64,000 nt of DNA. Origin: Vibrio gallaecicus. Lineage in GTDB: Bacteria > Pseudomonadota > Gammaproteobacteria > Enterobacterales > Vibrionaceae. The position numbers and the translations under genes were made by a program. Below the pieces are notes generated by a model. That model worked only from the letters and a program-made list of their open reading frames with translations, was not told where the DNA came from and did not search any database. This document shows, piece by piece, positions 25,310 to 37,103 of the stretch (the first letter of the stretch is position 1; each line of letters begins with the position of its first letter). The DNA lies in the NCBI RefSeq assembly GCF_024347495.1, contig NZ_AP025490.1:2976001-3040000 (forward strand), read 5' to 3'.

Positions 25310-27955
25310 GTGAAGTTCATAAAGCGATTATTCATATTTACATTGATTTGCATGATTCTTGGAGTCGGTACAATTTTTGGGTTCTATTATTATGTAAAAC
25401 CTGAATTGCCAGATGTTGCAACATTGCGCGATGTCGAACTCCAAACACCCATGCAAGTTTTCAGTCAAGACGGTAAATTGATTTCACAATTTGGTGAAAA
25501 ACGCCGTAACCCAGTGAAATATGAAGATATTCCACAGCACTTAATTGAAGCTTTGATCGCAACCGAAGACAGCCGTTTTTACGACCACCCGGGAATCGAT
25601 CCAATTGGTATTACTCGTGCTGCTCTAGTGGTTGCTATGTCAGGTTCTGCGAAGCAAGGTGCCAGTACTATTACTCAACAGCTTGCGCGTAACTTTTTCT
25701 TATCTAATGAGAAAAAGATCATGCGTAAGATTAAAGAGATCTTCATTGCGATCCATATTGAGCAACTTCTTAGTAAGGAAGAAATCCTAGAGTTATACGT
25801 AAACAAGATTTTTCTTGGTCACCGCTCATACGGGTTTGGAGCCGCAGGTCGTGTCTACTTCGGAAAAGATCTTCCTGATTTAACTCTTAGTGAACTTGCG
25901 ACTTTAGCTGGCATGCCTAAAGCCCCTTCGACAATGAACCCTATCTATTCAGTCGAACGAGCGACCAACCGTCGAAATGTCGTTTTAATGCGTATGCTCG
26001 ATGAGCGCTACATTACTCAAGAAGAATACGATGAAGCACGATCTGAAGAGTTAACCTCGAAATATCACGGAGCTGAAATTAAGTTAAGCGCCCCTTATGT
26101 AGCAGAAGTTGCACGAGCTTGGATGGTAAAGCGATACGGTGAAAATGCTTATACTTCAGGTATGAAGGTTTACACAACCATTGATTCTAAACTGCAAAAA
26201 GCCGCAAATAGAGCCGCGATTAATAACCTTTTAGCTTACGATGAGCGTCATGGTTACCGAGGTGCGGAAAAAGTACTCTGGCAAACAGAGCAACCTACTT
26301 GGGATCAAGAACAGATCATCAAGCACCTTAAATCACAACCGACTTATGGGGCTCTTCTACCAGCTGTAGTCACTGCTGTTTCCGATAAAACTGTAACCGC
26401 ATGGGTGAAGAATAAAGGCGAAGTGACCATTGAATGGTCAAACATGAATTGGGCTCGCAAATTTTTAACCGATGAACGTCAAGGGTCTGCACCTAAAAAA
26501 GCGCAAGATATTCTTGCACAAGGTGAACAGATTTGGGTCCGTCGCGTTGATGATAACGCTGCAGAATCCCCTGAAGAGTCTGAGGTTGAAACAGATATCA
26601 CTACCGAGGAAGAGGCTTCTGAAACAGTTCAAGCTATCTGGCGTTTAAGCCAAGTTCCTAACGCTAATACCGCCTTTGTTGCCATGAATCCTGATAATGG
26701 TGCGGTTTTGTCTATGGTAGGTGGCTTTAACTTCGTCCATAACAAGTTCAACCGTGCAACTCAGTCAGTCCGACAAGTCGGCTCTGGTATCAAACCATTT
26801 ATTTACTCTGCTGCTGTTGATAAAGGCTTAACACTGGCTTCATTAATCAATGACGCACCAATAAACAAATGGGATAAAAGCCAAGGTACTGCATGGAGAC
26901 CGAAAAATTCACCACCCACTTATGTAGGACCAACTCGCCTACGTATTGGTTTGGCTCAATCGAAAAACGTAATGGCAGTGAGAGTATTACGAGAAGTCGG
27001 CTTAGATGACACTCGAAACTACCTTACCCGTTTTGGTTTTGATATTGATGAAGTACCACGTTCAGAAACCATCGCACTTGGTGCGGGTAGCTTAACGCCA
27101 ATGAAAGTGGCTCAAGGGTATTCTGTATTTGCAAATGGTGGCTACTACGTCGAACCTTTCTACATTAGCCATGTAGAAACTCCGTTTGGTGAGGTTGAAT
27201 TTGAAGCTCAGCCTAAAGTGGTTTGTCATCAAGACTGCCAAACACAGACTGATTTAGCTGACCTATCATCGCTAGAATCTGATAATTCAGAGAACATGGA
27301 CCTAACAGAGGCTGAACTTCCGACAGGCTCTATCGCTGATGAATTTAATGAACAAGATGTATTAGCTGAGCCACAATTTGCCCCTCAAGTTATTTCAGAA
27401 CAAACAGCATTCATAGTGCGTGAAATGATGTATAGCAATATTTGGGGTGGCGGTAACTGGCGAGAAGGGACCGGCTGGAATGGTACAGGCTGGCGTGCTC
27501 AACCACTCAAGCGTCGTGACATTGGCGGGAAAACCGGTACAACCAATGATTCGAAGGATACTTGGTATAGCGGTTACGGACCGGGTCTTGTAGCAACAGT
27601 TTGGGTTGGTTTTGATAATCACAATCGTAAATTAGGTCGAACAAAAGCCAACAATAACCTTGGTAAAGGTCAAACCACAGGTGCTGAAGCCGGTGCTAAA
27701 ACTGCACAACCTGCTTGGGTAGACTTCATGAGTACTGCTTTGGCTGATGTGCCAGCTCAGAGAAAATCATTACCCGAGAATATTGTAAGAGTAAGAATCG
27801 ATCGCGAAACGGGTCTGTTAACCAACAAGTCTGATGGATCATCTATGTTTGAATATTTCTTAAAAGGCACAGAGCCAACAGAGTTCATAAATGAAACATT
27901 AAGCAATGACATTTATTCAACTTCGTCTGGTGAAGCTGAAGAAGAACTTTTTTAA
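25310..27955 (+). CDS. mrcA: Penicillin-binding protein 1A
   Basis: An 881-residue bifunctional peptidoglycan synthase. A transmembrane anchor (about 7-27) precedes the GT51 glycosyltransferase domain with EDSRFYDHPGIDP and QGASTITQQLARN, an OB-like insertion, and the transpeptidase domain. The active-site serine motif is SGIK, the SxN motif SKN and the KTG motif GGKTGTT. The start codon is GTG with AGGGA eight bases upstream. A hydrophilic Glu-rich insert lies near residues 425-445. Length slightly exceeds E. coli PBP1A (850). Confidence 0.96.
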   Translation: MKFIKRLFIFTLICMILGVGTIFGFYYYVKPELPDVATLRDVELQTPMQVFSQDGKLISQFGEKRRNPVKYEDIPQHLIEALIATEDSRFYDHPGIDPIGITRAALVVAMSGSAKQGASTITQQLARNFFLSNEKKIMRKIKEIFIAIHIEQLLSKEEILELYVNKIFLGHRSYGFGAAGRVYFGKDLPDLTLSELATLAGMPKAPSTMNPIYSVERATNRRNVVLMRMLDERYITQEEYDEARSEELTSKYHGAEIKLSAPYVAEVARAWMVKRYGENAYTSGMKVYTTIDSKLQKAANRAAINNLLAYDERHGYRGAEKVLWQTEQPTWDQEQIIKHLKSQPTYGALLPAVVTAVSDKTVTAWVKNKGEVTIEWSNMNWARKFLTDERQGSAPKKAQDILAQGEQIWVRRVDDNAAESPEESEVETDITTEEEASETVQAIWRLSQVPNANTAFVAMNPDNGAVLSMVGGFNFVHNKFNRATQSVRQVGSGIKPFIYSAAVDKGLTLASLINDAPINKWDKSQGTAWRPKNSPPTYVGPTRLRIGLAQSKNVMAVRVLREVGLDDTRNYLTRFGFDIDEVPRSETIALGAGSLTPMKVAQGYSVFANGGYYVEPFYISHVETPFGEVEFEAQPKVVCHQDCQTQTDLADLSSLESDNSENMDLTEAELPTGSIADEFNEQDVLAEPQFAPQVISEQTAFIVREMMYSNIWGGGNWREGTGWNGTGWRAQPLKRRDIGGKTGTTNDSKDTWYSGYGPGLVATVWVGFDNHNRKLGRTKANNNLGKGQTTGAEAGAKTAQPAWVDFMSTALADVPAQRKSLPENIVRVRIDRETGLLTNKSDGSSMFEYFLKGTEPTEFINETLSNDIYSTSSGEAEEELF

Positions 27956-27979
27956 CGAAACCGTTCATTTGATCTAAAC

Positions 27980-28018
27980 AAAGGGCAGATATTGAAACTC
28001 AATATCTGCCCTTTTTTA
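27980..28018 (+). terminator. Intrinsic terminator of mrcA
   Basis: A 15-pair perfect stem (27980-27994 with 28000-28014, loop AAACT) with a run of six T, 24 bases past the mrcA stop. Confidence 0.96.
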
Positions 28019-28111
28019 ATCTTAATAGTAGAAGCTGACTCTCACCACGCCGGTGTATGTGATTTATGTACGAGAGCTGTTATGAATCAGGCTCACTATA
28101 AGCGAGGACAG

Positions 28112-29029
28112 CTATGAACGAGATCTACTGTGAACAAGAGTGACTCTCTCTAATTGCTGACTAATCACTTCAGCTAACTGCTCAAAACGAGGTCTTAATG
28201 GTGAACCAGGTCGGTACGCTACAATAATTCGTCGCGATGGAGTAGGATTTACCGCCGGCAAATAACACACACCATCTTTTTGCTTTTCACTCGGCAGCGA
28301 CAACTCAGGTAATAGTGTAATTCCAGCGCCAGCAGCCACCATATTTCGCAACGTTTCTAAACTCGTGGCTTTGAACCTTTCATCATCCTTTGCACCCGCA
28401 GCAAAACAAAAGCCTAATGCTTGATCACGTAGGCAATGACCATCACCTAAAGCTAAAACGGTTTGACCATTAAGCTGCAACATATCAACGCTGTCTTGCT
28501 TAGCCCATTCATGATCACACGGCACCGCAACACTCAGCGGCTCATCATAAACATCAATCTCTTTGAACGCCGCCGTTTCATCAACCGCAGCCAGCACCAA
28601 GCAATCAAGCTTGCCATCTTCTAGTTGGCTCACTAACTGATGGGTCTGCGCTTCGTGCAGGTAAAGCTCAAGATCTGGAAAATTTTCTTTTAGATGAGGG
28701 ATGATTTTAGGCAAGATATAAGGACCAACCGTTGGAATAAATCCAATATGCATCGGACCTGTCATTGATTCACCATGCCCACTTGCCATCTCTTTAAATG
28801 TTTTTACTTCGGCTAAAATACGCTTTGCTTGCTCTACAAGCTGTAAACCAGATTCTGTAAAAATCACTTTTCTTGGGCTACGCTCTGTTAGCTGTAAACC
28901 TATTTCATCTTCTAACTTACGGATTTGCCCACTAAGCGTTGGTTGGCTGACAAAGCACGCCTCGGCGGCTTTTCTAAAGTGTTTATGCTCTGCAAGAGCC
29001 ACTAAGTATTCAAAGTCACGAATGTTCAT
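28112..29029 (-). CDS. oxyR: Hydrogen peroxide-sensing LysR-type regulator
   Basis: A 305-residue LysR-family protein with an N-terminal winged helix (AAEACFVSQPTLSGQIRKLE, about 21-40) and a C-terminal sensor domain. The redox cysteines are Cys199 and Cys208 in GHCLRDQALGFC, at the same numbers as in E. coli OxyR, so disulfide switching should be preserved. It is divergent from a peroxiredoxin-glutaredoxin gene with an OxyR-type operator between them, which indicates direct control of that gene and likely autoregulation. Confidence 0.96.
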   Translation of the reverse strand: MNIRDFEYLVALAEHKHFRKAAEACFVSQPTLSGQIRKLEDEIGLQLTERSPRKVIFTESGLQLVEQAKRILAEVKTFKEMASGHGESMTGPMHIGFIPTVGPYILPKIIPHLKENFPDLELYLHEAQTHQLVSQLEDGKLDCLVLAAVDETAAFKEIDVYDEPLSVAVPCDHEWAKQDSVDMLQLNGQTVLALGDGHCLRDQALGFCFAAGAKDDERFKATSLETLRNMVAAGAGITLLPELSLPSEKQKDGVCYLPAVNPTPSRRIIVAYRPGSPLRPRFEQLAEVISQQLERVTLVHSRSRS

Positions 29030-29102
29030 GATCTGCCTCTTACCTCTGGTTTTAATAAGAACAAGGGTCTGAATAGGAATATTTGGGGATAAAATACTTT
29101 TG

Positions 29103-29139
29103 ATAGAATTTACCTATCAAAACCATAACATCAAACGAT
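29103..29139. promoter_or_regulatory. OxyR operator between oxyR and the peroxidase gene
   Basis: Four ATAG/CTAT elements occur at 29103-29106, 29114-29117, 29125-29128 (ATAA) and 29136-29139 (CGAT), each separated by exactly seven bases. This is the tetranucleotide spacing of the OxyR consensus. The first half is perfect; the second has one mismatch in each element. Confidence 0.8.
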
Positions 29140-29250
29140 TAGAGCTATCAAAGGATTTATCTAATAATGGGCTCAACGAAACGAAACAGAGCAAAGAAAA
29201 ACGTTAAGCTCTGATAGAACAAAATTAAAATACTATTTAAGGAAATCAAT

Positions 29251-29979
29251 ATGTTTGCATCTAAAGAAGGTCAATCAATCCCTCAAGTAACATTCCCAAC
29301 TCGCCAAGGTGATGCATGGGTTAACGTAACGACGGAAGAGCTATTTAAAGACAAGACAGTTATCGTATTCAGCCTACCAGGCGCGTTTACTCCAACATGT
29401 TCTTCTAGTCACCTACCTCGTTACAACGAACTACATTCTGTATTCAAAGAAAACGGTGTTGATGACATTCTATGTGTTTCTGTAAACGACACATTCGTAA
29501 TGAACGCTTGGAAAGCAGACCAAGAAGCTGAAAACATCACATTCATCCCAGATGGTAACGGTGATTTCACAGACGGCATGGGTATGCTAGTTGAGAAAAA
29601 CGACATCGGCTTCGGCAAACGTTCATGGCGCTACAGCATGCTGGTTAAAAACGGCGTGGTAGAAAAAATGTTCATCGAAGAAGACGTACCAGGCGACCCG
29701 TTCAAGGTTTCTGATGCTGATACTATGCTTAACCACATAGCTCCTGAGCACAAAGAGCAAGAGTCAATTACAGTATTCACTAAACCAGGCTGCCCTTTCT
29801 GTATGAAAGCGAAACAGAACCTAATCGACAAAGGCCTAAACTACGAAGAAGTGGTTCTAGGTAAAGATGCAACAACAGTAAGCCTACGTGCAATCTCTGG
29901 TCGCACTACCGTTCCTCAAGTTTTCATCGGTGGCAAACACATCGGTGGCAGCGAAGAACTAGAAGCTTTCCTAGGTTAA
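29251..29979 (+). CDS. Peroxiredoxin-glutaredoxin hybrid (glutathione-dependent peroxidase)
   Basis: A 242-residue fusion. The N-terminal Prx5-type peroxiredoxin has the peroxidatic Cys50 in [14 protein letters not shown]; the C-terminal glutaredoxin has the CPFC redox motif at Cys181/Cys184 and the TVPQVFIGG cis-Pro loop. It reduces hydrogen and alkyl peroxides with glutathione, the fused Grx recycling the Prx. The family is known from Haemophilus and Vibrio. The start has an AAGGAAAT ribosome binding site. Divergence from oxyR and the operator between them indicate peroxide induction. Confidence 0.95.
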   Translation: MFASKEGQSIPQVTFPTRQGDAWVNVTTEELFKDKTVIVFSLPGAFTPTCSSSHLPRYNELHSVFKENGVDDILCVSVNDTFVMNAWKADQEAENITFIPDGNGDFTDGMGMLVEKNDIGFGKRSWRYSMLVKNGVVEKMFIEEDVPGDPFKVSDADTMLNHIAPEHKEQESITVFTKPGCPFCMKAKQNLIDKGLNYEEVVLGKDATTVSLRAISGRTTVPQVFIGGKHIGGSEELEAFLG

Positions 29980-30302
29980 TCACTTAGTCGCTAATAAACG
30001 CCTAGCAATTAAATAACCTAAGTAATACCGCTAACCCACCTTCTTGTGGGTTAGCGATTCCAAACCACTCTTATCTGAGTTTTGGAAAAAGAATATAGCC
30101 TGTGACTCGCCCGCTTTTAACTAACCTATAGTTAATTAAAAGAAGAGTTAACAACAAGAATCGGTTAGTAACAAAAGCTGAATCACAAGCTAAACCTAAT
30201 AAAACAGAATCACAAAACTGACCCGCGATCCTGACTCTCAAGAAATCACCAGAGTTGGAGGGGTTTGTTCAAACTAAATTTAGCCATTGCGAGAAAATTA
30301 TT
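29980..30302. other. Intergenic region after the Prx-Grx gene
   Basis: No gene recognised. It contains the hairpin at 30029-30056 and an A-rich stretch (about 30180-30235) with two weakly similar copies of an AGCTGAATCACAA / ACAGAATCACAAA sequence. The promoter of the downstream flavoprotein gene is presumably here. Confidence 0.5.
30029..30056 (+). terminator. Hairpin after the Prx-Grx gene
   Basis: An 11-pair stem CGCTAACCCAC/GTGGGTTAGCG lies 49 bases past the stop. No T-run follows, so it may be a transcript-stabilising hairpin rather than a full intrinsic terminator. Confidence 0.6.
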
Positions 30303-31769
30303 ATGAAACAAGTCAATGTAGATGTAGCAGTTATCGGGGGCGGTACAGCAGGTTTAGGGGCTTACCGCGCTGCAAAAGCACACACTGACAGTGTTGTGAT
30401 GATTGAAGGCGGCCCTTACGGTACAACCTGTGCTCGTGTTGGTTGTATGCCATCTAAACTGCTTATTGCAGCAGCTGAAAGCGTACACCAAATTGAGAAG
30501 GCGCCGGCTTTTGGCGTTCACCCACAAGGTGGTATTGTGATTAACGGTCGTGAAGTGATGGACCGAGTGAAGTTTGAACGTGACCGTTTTGTTGGTTTTG
30601 TTTTAGAAGGTGTTGATGAAATCCCAGAGCAAGACAAAATCTCTGGTTACGCTAAGTTCCTAGACGACAACACGCTACAGGTTGATGATCATACAGTGAT
30701 CACTACAAAACGTATTGTTATCGCAACAGGTTCTCGCCCTGCATACCCTGCAGTTTGGAATGAGCTTGGCGACCGTCTTATCATTAATGATGACGTATTC
30801 AGTTGGGATGATTTACCAGAATCAGTGGCGGTATTTGGCCCTGGTGTGATTGGTCTTGAGCTTGGTCAATCACTACACCGCTTAGGTGTGAAGACCAAAC
30901 TGTTCGGTTTGGGTGGTCAAGTTGGCCCAGTAACCGACCCAGAGGTCATGGCGTATGCAGATAAAGCCTTCAATGAAGAGTTCTACCTAGATGCCGACGT
31001 GAAAATCGAAAGCATGAAACGCATTACCACTGAATCGGGTGAAGATCGCGTCGAAATCCAGTTCATCAATAAGCAAGGTGAATTAGAAACTAACGTCGTT
31101 GAATACGTACTGGCAGCTACAGGTCGTCGTCCAAATACAGACAAGCTTGGCCTAGAGAATACCTCTCTAGAACTTGATGAACGTGGTGTGCCAGTTGCAG
31201 ACCACTACACGCTACAAACATCGCTACCATCAGTATTTATTGCGGGGGATGCAAGCAACCAATTGCCTCTACTGCATGAAGCAGCAGACCAAGCACGTAT
31301 TGCCGGTGATAATGCAGGTCGCTTCCCTGAGATTCGTGCAGGACTGCGCCGCTCTAAAATCTCAGCAGTATTCTCTGATCCGCAAATCGCAATGGTTGGT
31401 GAAACGTACAAAGAGATCACAACGCGTTTAGGTACTTGTGGCTGCTTCGCAACCGGTGAGGTGTCTTTCGAAAACCAAGGTCGTTCACGAGTGATGCTAC
31501 GTAACAAAGGTATTCTGCACGTTTACGGCGAGCAAGGTACAGGGCGCTTCCTTGGTGCTGAAATGATGGGACCAAATGCAGAACACTTGGCTCACTTATT
31601 AGCATGGGCACACCAGAACAAGATGACGGTTTCTGAAATGCTAGATATGCCGTTCTACCACCCAGTAATCGAAGAAGGTGTACGAACTGCATTACGTGAC
31701 CTCAATGCGAAACTGCACCTAGGCCCAGAGATGGTGAAACACTGTCTAGATTGTGGTCCTGGTTGTTAA
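30303..31769 (+). CDS. Dihydrolipoamide dehydrogenase-like pyridine nucleotide-disulfide oxidoreductase
   Basis: A 488-residue FAD flavoprotein. The FAD-binding IGGGTAGLGA is at residues 11-20, the redox-active pair Cys43/Cys48 in TTCARVGCMPSK, an NAD(P) site in VFGPGVIGLELGQSL, a second FAD block in VFIAGDA and a His-Glu pair in the HPVIEE block. It has no pdh genes nearby, so it is probably not the E3 of pyruvate dehydrogenase. The C-terminus ends HCLDCGPGC, three cysteines in nine residues, which may be an extra redox or metal-binding tail. A TTG 48 bases upstream would extend it, but the ATG at 30303 fits the family. Its substrate is unknown; the oxyR-Prx setting suggests thiol or quinone redox balance. 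Confidence 0.85.
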   Translation: MKQVNVDVAVIGGGTAGLGAYRAAKAHTDSVVMIEGGPYGTTCARVGCMPSKLLIAAAESVHQIEKAPAFGVHPQGGIVINGREVMDRVKFERDRFVGFVLEGVDEIPEQDKISGYAKFLDDNTLQVDDHTVITTKRIVIATGSRPAYPAVWNELGDRLIINDDVFSWDDLPESVAVFGPGVIGLELGQSLHRLGVKTKLFGLGGQVGPVTDPEVMAYADKAFNEEFYLDADVKIESMKRITTESGEDRVEIQFINKQGELETNVVEYVLAATGRRPNTDKLGLENTSLELDERGVPVADHYTLQTSLPSVFIAGDASNQLPLLHEAADQARIAGDNAGRFPEIRAGLRRSKISAVFSDPQIAMVGETYKEITTRLGTCGCFATGEVSFENQGRSRVMLRNKGILHVYGEQGTGRFLGAEMMGPNAEHLAHLLAWAHQNKMTVSEMLDMPFYHPVIEEGVRTALRDLNAKLHLGPEMVKHCLDCGPGC

Positions 31770-31822
31770 TCTCCGGTCATAGAACAGATAGCCATTTGAT
31801 CTGTTAGCAGGATTTAGATACT

Positions 31823-31851
31823 AAAAAGGAAAGCCATTGGCTTTCCTTTTT
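31823..31851. terminator. Bidirectional intrinsic terminator
   Basis: A 13-pair perfect stem (AAAAAGGAAAGCC with its complement, loop ATT) carries T-runs in both directions. It ends the flavoprotein gene (plus) and the converging RidA-family gene (minus). Confidence 0.95.
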
Positions 31852-31871
31852 GTTTCTTACTGGCTTTGATA

Positions 31872-32219
31872 TTACTTCTCAGCAGCAATCACAGAAATCT
31901 CAACGAGTAGCGCTTCACGAGCCATATCACCCGTCACACATGCGCGAGCAGGAGCGTGACCTTCAGGAACCCATGCATCCCATACAGCATTCATATCTTG
32001 AAAATCATCCATAGACTTAATGTAGATAGTCGCTGACAACATGTGTTCTTTGTCACTTCCAGCTTGCTCAAGGAGAACTTCCACTTTATCAAGCATAGTT
32101 TGAGTTTGCTCTTTAATGCCTTGAGTAGCATCGGCACATACTTGACCACATAAATAAATCGTACCATTGTGCTTAACAATACGGCTCATGCGTTGTTTCG
32201 TTTCTTGGCGCTCAATCAT
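31872..32219 (-). CDS. RidA/YjgF-family protein
   Basis: A 115-residue protein of the RidA (Rid) superfamily, which removes reactive enamine/imine intermediates. [12 protein letters not shown] in the first third, the [11 protein letters not shown] block and the C-terminal [20 protein letters not shown] with the Arg expected to bind the substrate carboxylate are visible. The YoaB-like spacing suggests a Rid subgroup other than canonical RidA. The ATG at 32219 has GAGAG upstream; the codon before it is TTG. It is alone between convergent and divergent neighbours. Confidence 0.85.
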   Translation of the reverse strand: MIERQETKQRMSRIVKHNGTIYLCGQVCADATQGIKEQTQTMLDKVEVLLEQAGSDKEHMLSATIYIKSMDDFQDMNAVWDAWVPEGHAPARACVTGDMAREALLVEISVIAAEK

Positions 32220-32306
32220 CAACTTTCTCTCTTTAAGTCACCGTAATTAAAAACCCGATGACGTGTTATTATTTAGGTAATAAGCATAACGCGAATTAAG
32301 CCTAAT

Positions 32307-32558
32307 ATGACATGTGTTAGATGCAATAAAACTGAAAAAATCACGCAGAAGCTTGGTCGTTGTCAACGCTGTATGAATCAACTCACAGTATTATCAATTC
32401 TTAGCTGGGGTATATGGTGGTTATTTTTCAAAGAAGATCCAAGAACAATTAATGCCATTGCATTGATGATGGCGGCTTGTGCGTTTAGCGGACTGTTAAG
32501 CATTCATTTAGTGATGAAATTTGTAATCCTTCCTCTTAGAAAGAGAAACACTAAATAA
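32307..32558 (+). CDS. Small membrane protein with paired CxxC motifs (DUF3624-like)
   Basis: An 83-residue protein. The N-terminus has CVRC (residues 3-6) and CQRC (19-22), a likely zinc ribbon. Two transmembrane helices (about 28-42 and 48-75) and a basic tail RKRNTK follow. I believe this is the family DUF3624 seen in Vibrionaceae, but recall is uncertain. The ribosome binding site is weak. It is divergent from the RidA-family gene and followed by a strong terminator. Function unknown. Confidence 0.75.
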   Translation: MTCVRCNKTEKITQKLGRCQRCMNQLTVLSILSWGIWWLFFKEDPRTINAIALMMAACAFSGLLSIHLVMKFVILPLRKRNTK

Positions 32559-32613
32559 CGAACCGATAAGTAATTGAAGATAAATAAACAGACTTCCAAA
32601 CAACAGATAGAAA

Positions 32614-32649
32614 AAAGCCCCAAAACCAATCGGTTTTGGGGCTTTCTTA
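32614..32649. terminator. Bidirectional intrinsic terminator
   Basis: A 14-pair perfect stem (32614-32627 with 32632-32645, loop AATC) with A-run before and TTTCTT after. It ends the small CxxC membrane gene and may also stop argH transcription from the other side. Confidence 0.93.
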
Positions 32650-32760
32650 GATAAATCTAAGAAAAAGCAGTGGTACTTTAATAGACCGGACTTTTCTTAA
32701 TTTGTTCCCAAAAAAGATCAGATTTTTAATCTTTTATTTAGGTGCAATAAAATCAATACC

Positions 32761-34695
<1,935 letters not shown>

Positions 34696-34741
34696 TCAGT
34701 ATTTTTCTGATGGTTTAAACTTACGGCAATTCAAAATAAAA

Positions 34742-34780
34742 ATAAAGTATTAATTCATTATTTTTACATATTTATTCACC
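34742..34780. promoter_or_regulatory. Tandem ARG boxes upstream of argH
   Basis: Two 18-bp boxes at 34742-34759 and 34763-34780, separated by exactly 3 bp, each match the ArgR consensus WNTGAATWWWWATTCANW at 15 of 18 positions, with intact ATTCA half-sites. The 3-bp spacing is that of ArgR operators. Confidence 0.75.
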
Positions 34781-34875
34781 AGGTAATCGTCCGTTGACTC
34801 TTTACAGCGTGAAATGCGAATTATATGTCATTAGATACAAAAGGCCGATGCCCATTTACTAAACAGATTGTTCAA

Positions 34876-34912
34876 GAAAAAAGCCCATTCACTATTTAAA
34901 TAGTAAATGGGC
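34876..34912 (-). terminator. Intrinsic terminator of argG
   Basis: An almost perfect palindrome of about 32 bases (34882-34912, AGCCCATT...AATGGGCT around TTTAAA) followed on the minus strand by TTTTTT. Confidence 0.92.
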
Positions 34913-34972
34913 TTCGGTATCTATATTTTCAAACTTTAGAATTAACGCAATACGTTAAGTCTTTATTCAGTT

Positions 34973-36184
34973 TTACTTTTGGCTATTCAATGCACGGATA
35001 CGGCTTGATAGCGAGTAAAGACGGATGAAGCCTTCAGCGTGGCTTTGGTCGTAAACTTCATCTTCACCGAAGGTTGCAAACTCTTCTGAGTACAGGCTGT
35101 TGTCAGAACGCTTCTGAGTCACCGTTGCATGGCCTTTGTAAAGCTTGATAACCACTTCACCATTCACGTCTTGTGCTAGCTCATCTGTTGCTGCAAGAAT
35201 TGACTTACATAACGGAGTGAACCAACGACCGTCGTATACAAGGTGAGAAGCCTTAACGCCTAGCTCTTCACGGAATTCGAATGCCGCTTTATCAAGAACC
35301 AGTTGCTCTACTGCACGCAGTGCTTCCATCATGATTGTGCCACCAGGAGTTTCGTAACAGCCACGAGACTTCATACCAACAAGACGGTTTTCTACGATAT
35401 CGATACGACCAACACCGTGCTTAGCACCCTTCTCATTTAGGTAAACCAGTGCGTTGTATGGCGTCATTGTTTCGCCATCAACCGCTACCACTTCGCCTTT
35501 TTCAACTTTTAAAGTAACTGTTTCAGATTCGTTTGGCGCTTGCTCTGGGTCTACAGTCCAAGCCCAGCAATCTTCATCCGGTGCGTTCCATGTATTTTCT
35601 AGTACGCCACCTTCTGTAGAAATGTGCCATGCGTTTGCATCACGCGAGTAAATCTTAGTAAGAGAAGCTGTACAAGGAATGTTACGCTCAGCTAGGTAAT
35701 CGAGACACTCTTCACGGCTCACAAGATCCCATTCACGCCAAGGTGCAATTACGTGTAGGTCAGGAGCAAGGGCTGCAAATGCACCCTCAAAACGAACTTG
35801 GTCATTACCTTTACCAGTACAGCCGTGACACAGTGCGTCTGCACCCACTTTACGAGCGATTTCAACCTGCGCTTTCGCGATAATTGGACGAGCCATCGAA
35901 GTACCTAATAGGTATTTGCCTTCGTAGTAAGCACCTGTTTTTAGCGTTGGGTAGATGTAGTCTGCAACCATCTCTTCTTTAAGGTCAGCGATGTAACATT
36001 CTGATGCACCTGAAGCTTTTGCTTTCTCTTCAATGCCAATTAGCTCTTCGTCGCCTTGACCAACATCCGCGACAAACGCAACAACTTCACAGTCATAGTT
36101 CTCTTTCAACCATGGAATGATTACTGATGTGTCTAGACCGCCAGAGTAGGCTACTACAACTTTCTTTACGTTAACTTTGCTCAT
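34973..36184 (-). CDS. argG: Argininosuccinate synthase
   Basis: A 403-residue ATP-dependent ligase joining citrulline and aspartate. The PP-loop AYSGGLDTS is near residues 12-20; [13 protein letters not shown] and the [13 protein letters not shown] block bind substrates. The ATG at 36184 has AGGAG seven bases upstream; an in-frame start ten codons upstream would push the P-loop away from its usual place. It lies 119 bases after argB in the argC-argB-argG order. Confidence 0.97.
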   Translation of the reverse strand: MSKVNVKKVVVAYSGGLDTSVIIPWLKENYDCEVVAFVADVGQGDEELIGIEEKAKASGASECYIADLKEEMVADYIYPTLKTGAYYEGKYLLGTSMARPIIAKAQVEIARKVGADALCHGCTGKGNDQVRFEGAFAALAPDLHVIAPWREWDLVSREECLDYLAERNIPCTASLTKIYSRDANAWHISTEGGVLENTWNAPDEDCWAWTVDPEQAPNESETVTLKVEKGEVVAVDGETMTPYNALVYLNEKGAKHGVGRIDIVENRLVGMKSRGCYETPGGTIMMEALRAVEQLVLDKAAFEFREELGVKASHLVYDGRWFTPLCKSILAATDELAQDVNGEVVIKLYKGHATVTQKRSDNSLYSEEFATFGEDEVYDQSHAEGFIRLYSLSSRIRALNSQK

Positions 36185-36303
36185 TTTCTTTCTCCTAGTT
36201 TCCATACTGCACATGGCGGTCAGCGTTGGAAATGACTTTAATAGTTATATGCTTGTTCTAAATATCTTGTCTAAATTCTTTAAGTAGTGGCTCGTTGTAA
36301 GCC

Positions 36304-37092
36304 CTACTGAGGTAAAAACTGTGTTCCGATGCTTTTACCTGAAAAAAGTTGTGTCAGTTTCTCTGGGTATCGCCAAGTGGCAACTTCAATTGGTCGGCCA
36401 AGGTCGTTAGCGGCTTCTAGTGCGGCTTGAACCTTAACGATCATGCCGTCGGTAATTACTTTGCCTTTAATGAGGTCATCGGCTTGTTGCTGATTAAGAC
36501 TTGGAATCAAGTGACCTTTGCCGTCTAATACGCCACTTACATCAGAAAGCAGTACCAGTTCAGCATCAAGCGCTCCTGCAACAGCAACCGCAGCTTGATC
36601 GGCATTGACGTTCATCAGTTGGCCTTGCTCAGTCAAACCAATCGAGCTAATGATTGGTAGTGCGCCAGCATTGAGGATTGCTTGTAGAACAGTTGAATCA
36701 CCCGGCTCGGCTTTACCTACCGCACCCAATTCAGGGTTTAGCTCGCTGACTTTACATAAACCCCCATCCGCTAAGCTCAAACCAACAGCGTTCAAACCAT
36801 CTTTAATTGCTTGCCCTTGAAGTAGCTTGTTCGCTGTACCTGCAAGAGCGCCGGCAATCAATGGAATTTGATCATAAGGGGTCACGCGTAGCCCCTCTTT
36901 TTTTACGGTTTCAAGGTTTAGCTTACTCATTAAGTCATCAACAAGGTAACCACCACCATGCACAATCACTATTGGGCGCTGAACTTGTTGTTGGTAAGTA
37001 GAAATAGCACCAAACACCTGAGTTAGCGTATCAGGAGAAGACAATGCAGCTCCGCCTAACTTTATGATTAATGGTTGATTATTAAGGCTCAT
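36304..37092 (-). CDS. argB: Acetylglutamate kinase
   Basis: A 262-residue amino-acid kinase phosphorylating N-acetylglutamate. Blocks are [11 protein letters not shown] at the start, [13 protein letters not shown] and the [15 protein letters not shown] nucleotide/substrate site. The ATG at 37092 has AAGGAA upstream and lies 11 bases after argC; an earlier in-frame start 20 codons upstream would overlap argC and adds nothing recognisable. The length is that of the E. coli-type, arginine-insensitive enzyme. Confidence 0.96.
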   Translation of the reverse strand: MSLNNQPLIIKLGGAALSSPDTLTQVFGAISTYQQQVQRPIVIVHGGGYLVDDLMSKLNLETVKKEGLRVTPYDQIPLIAGALAGTANKLLQGQAIKDGLNAVGLSLADGGLCKVSELNPELGAVGKAEPGDSTVLQAILNAGALPIISSIGLTEQGQLMNVNADQAAVAVAGALDAELVLLSDVSGVLDGKGHLIPSLNQQQADDLIKGKVITDGMIVKVQAALEAANDLGRPIEVATWRYPEKLTQLFSGKSIGTQFLPQ

Positions 37093-37103
37093 ATTAAGAT
37101 TCC

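Noticed and set aside
30180..30235. Two similar A-rich segments before the flavoprotein gene
   Set aside because: Similarity is short and interrupted; low complexity explains it.
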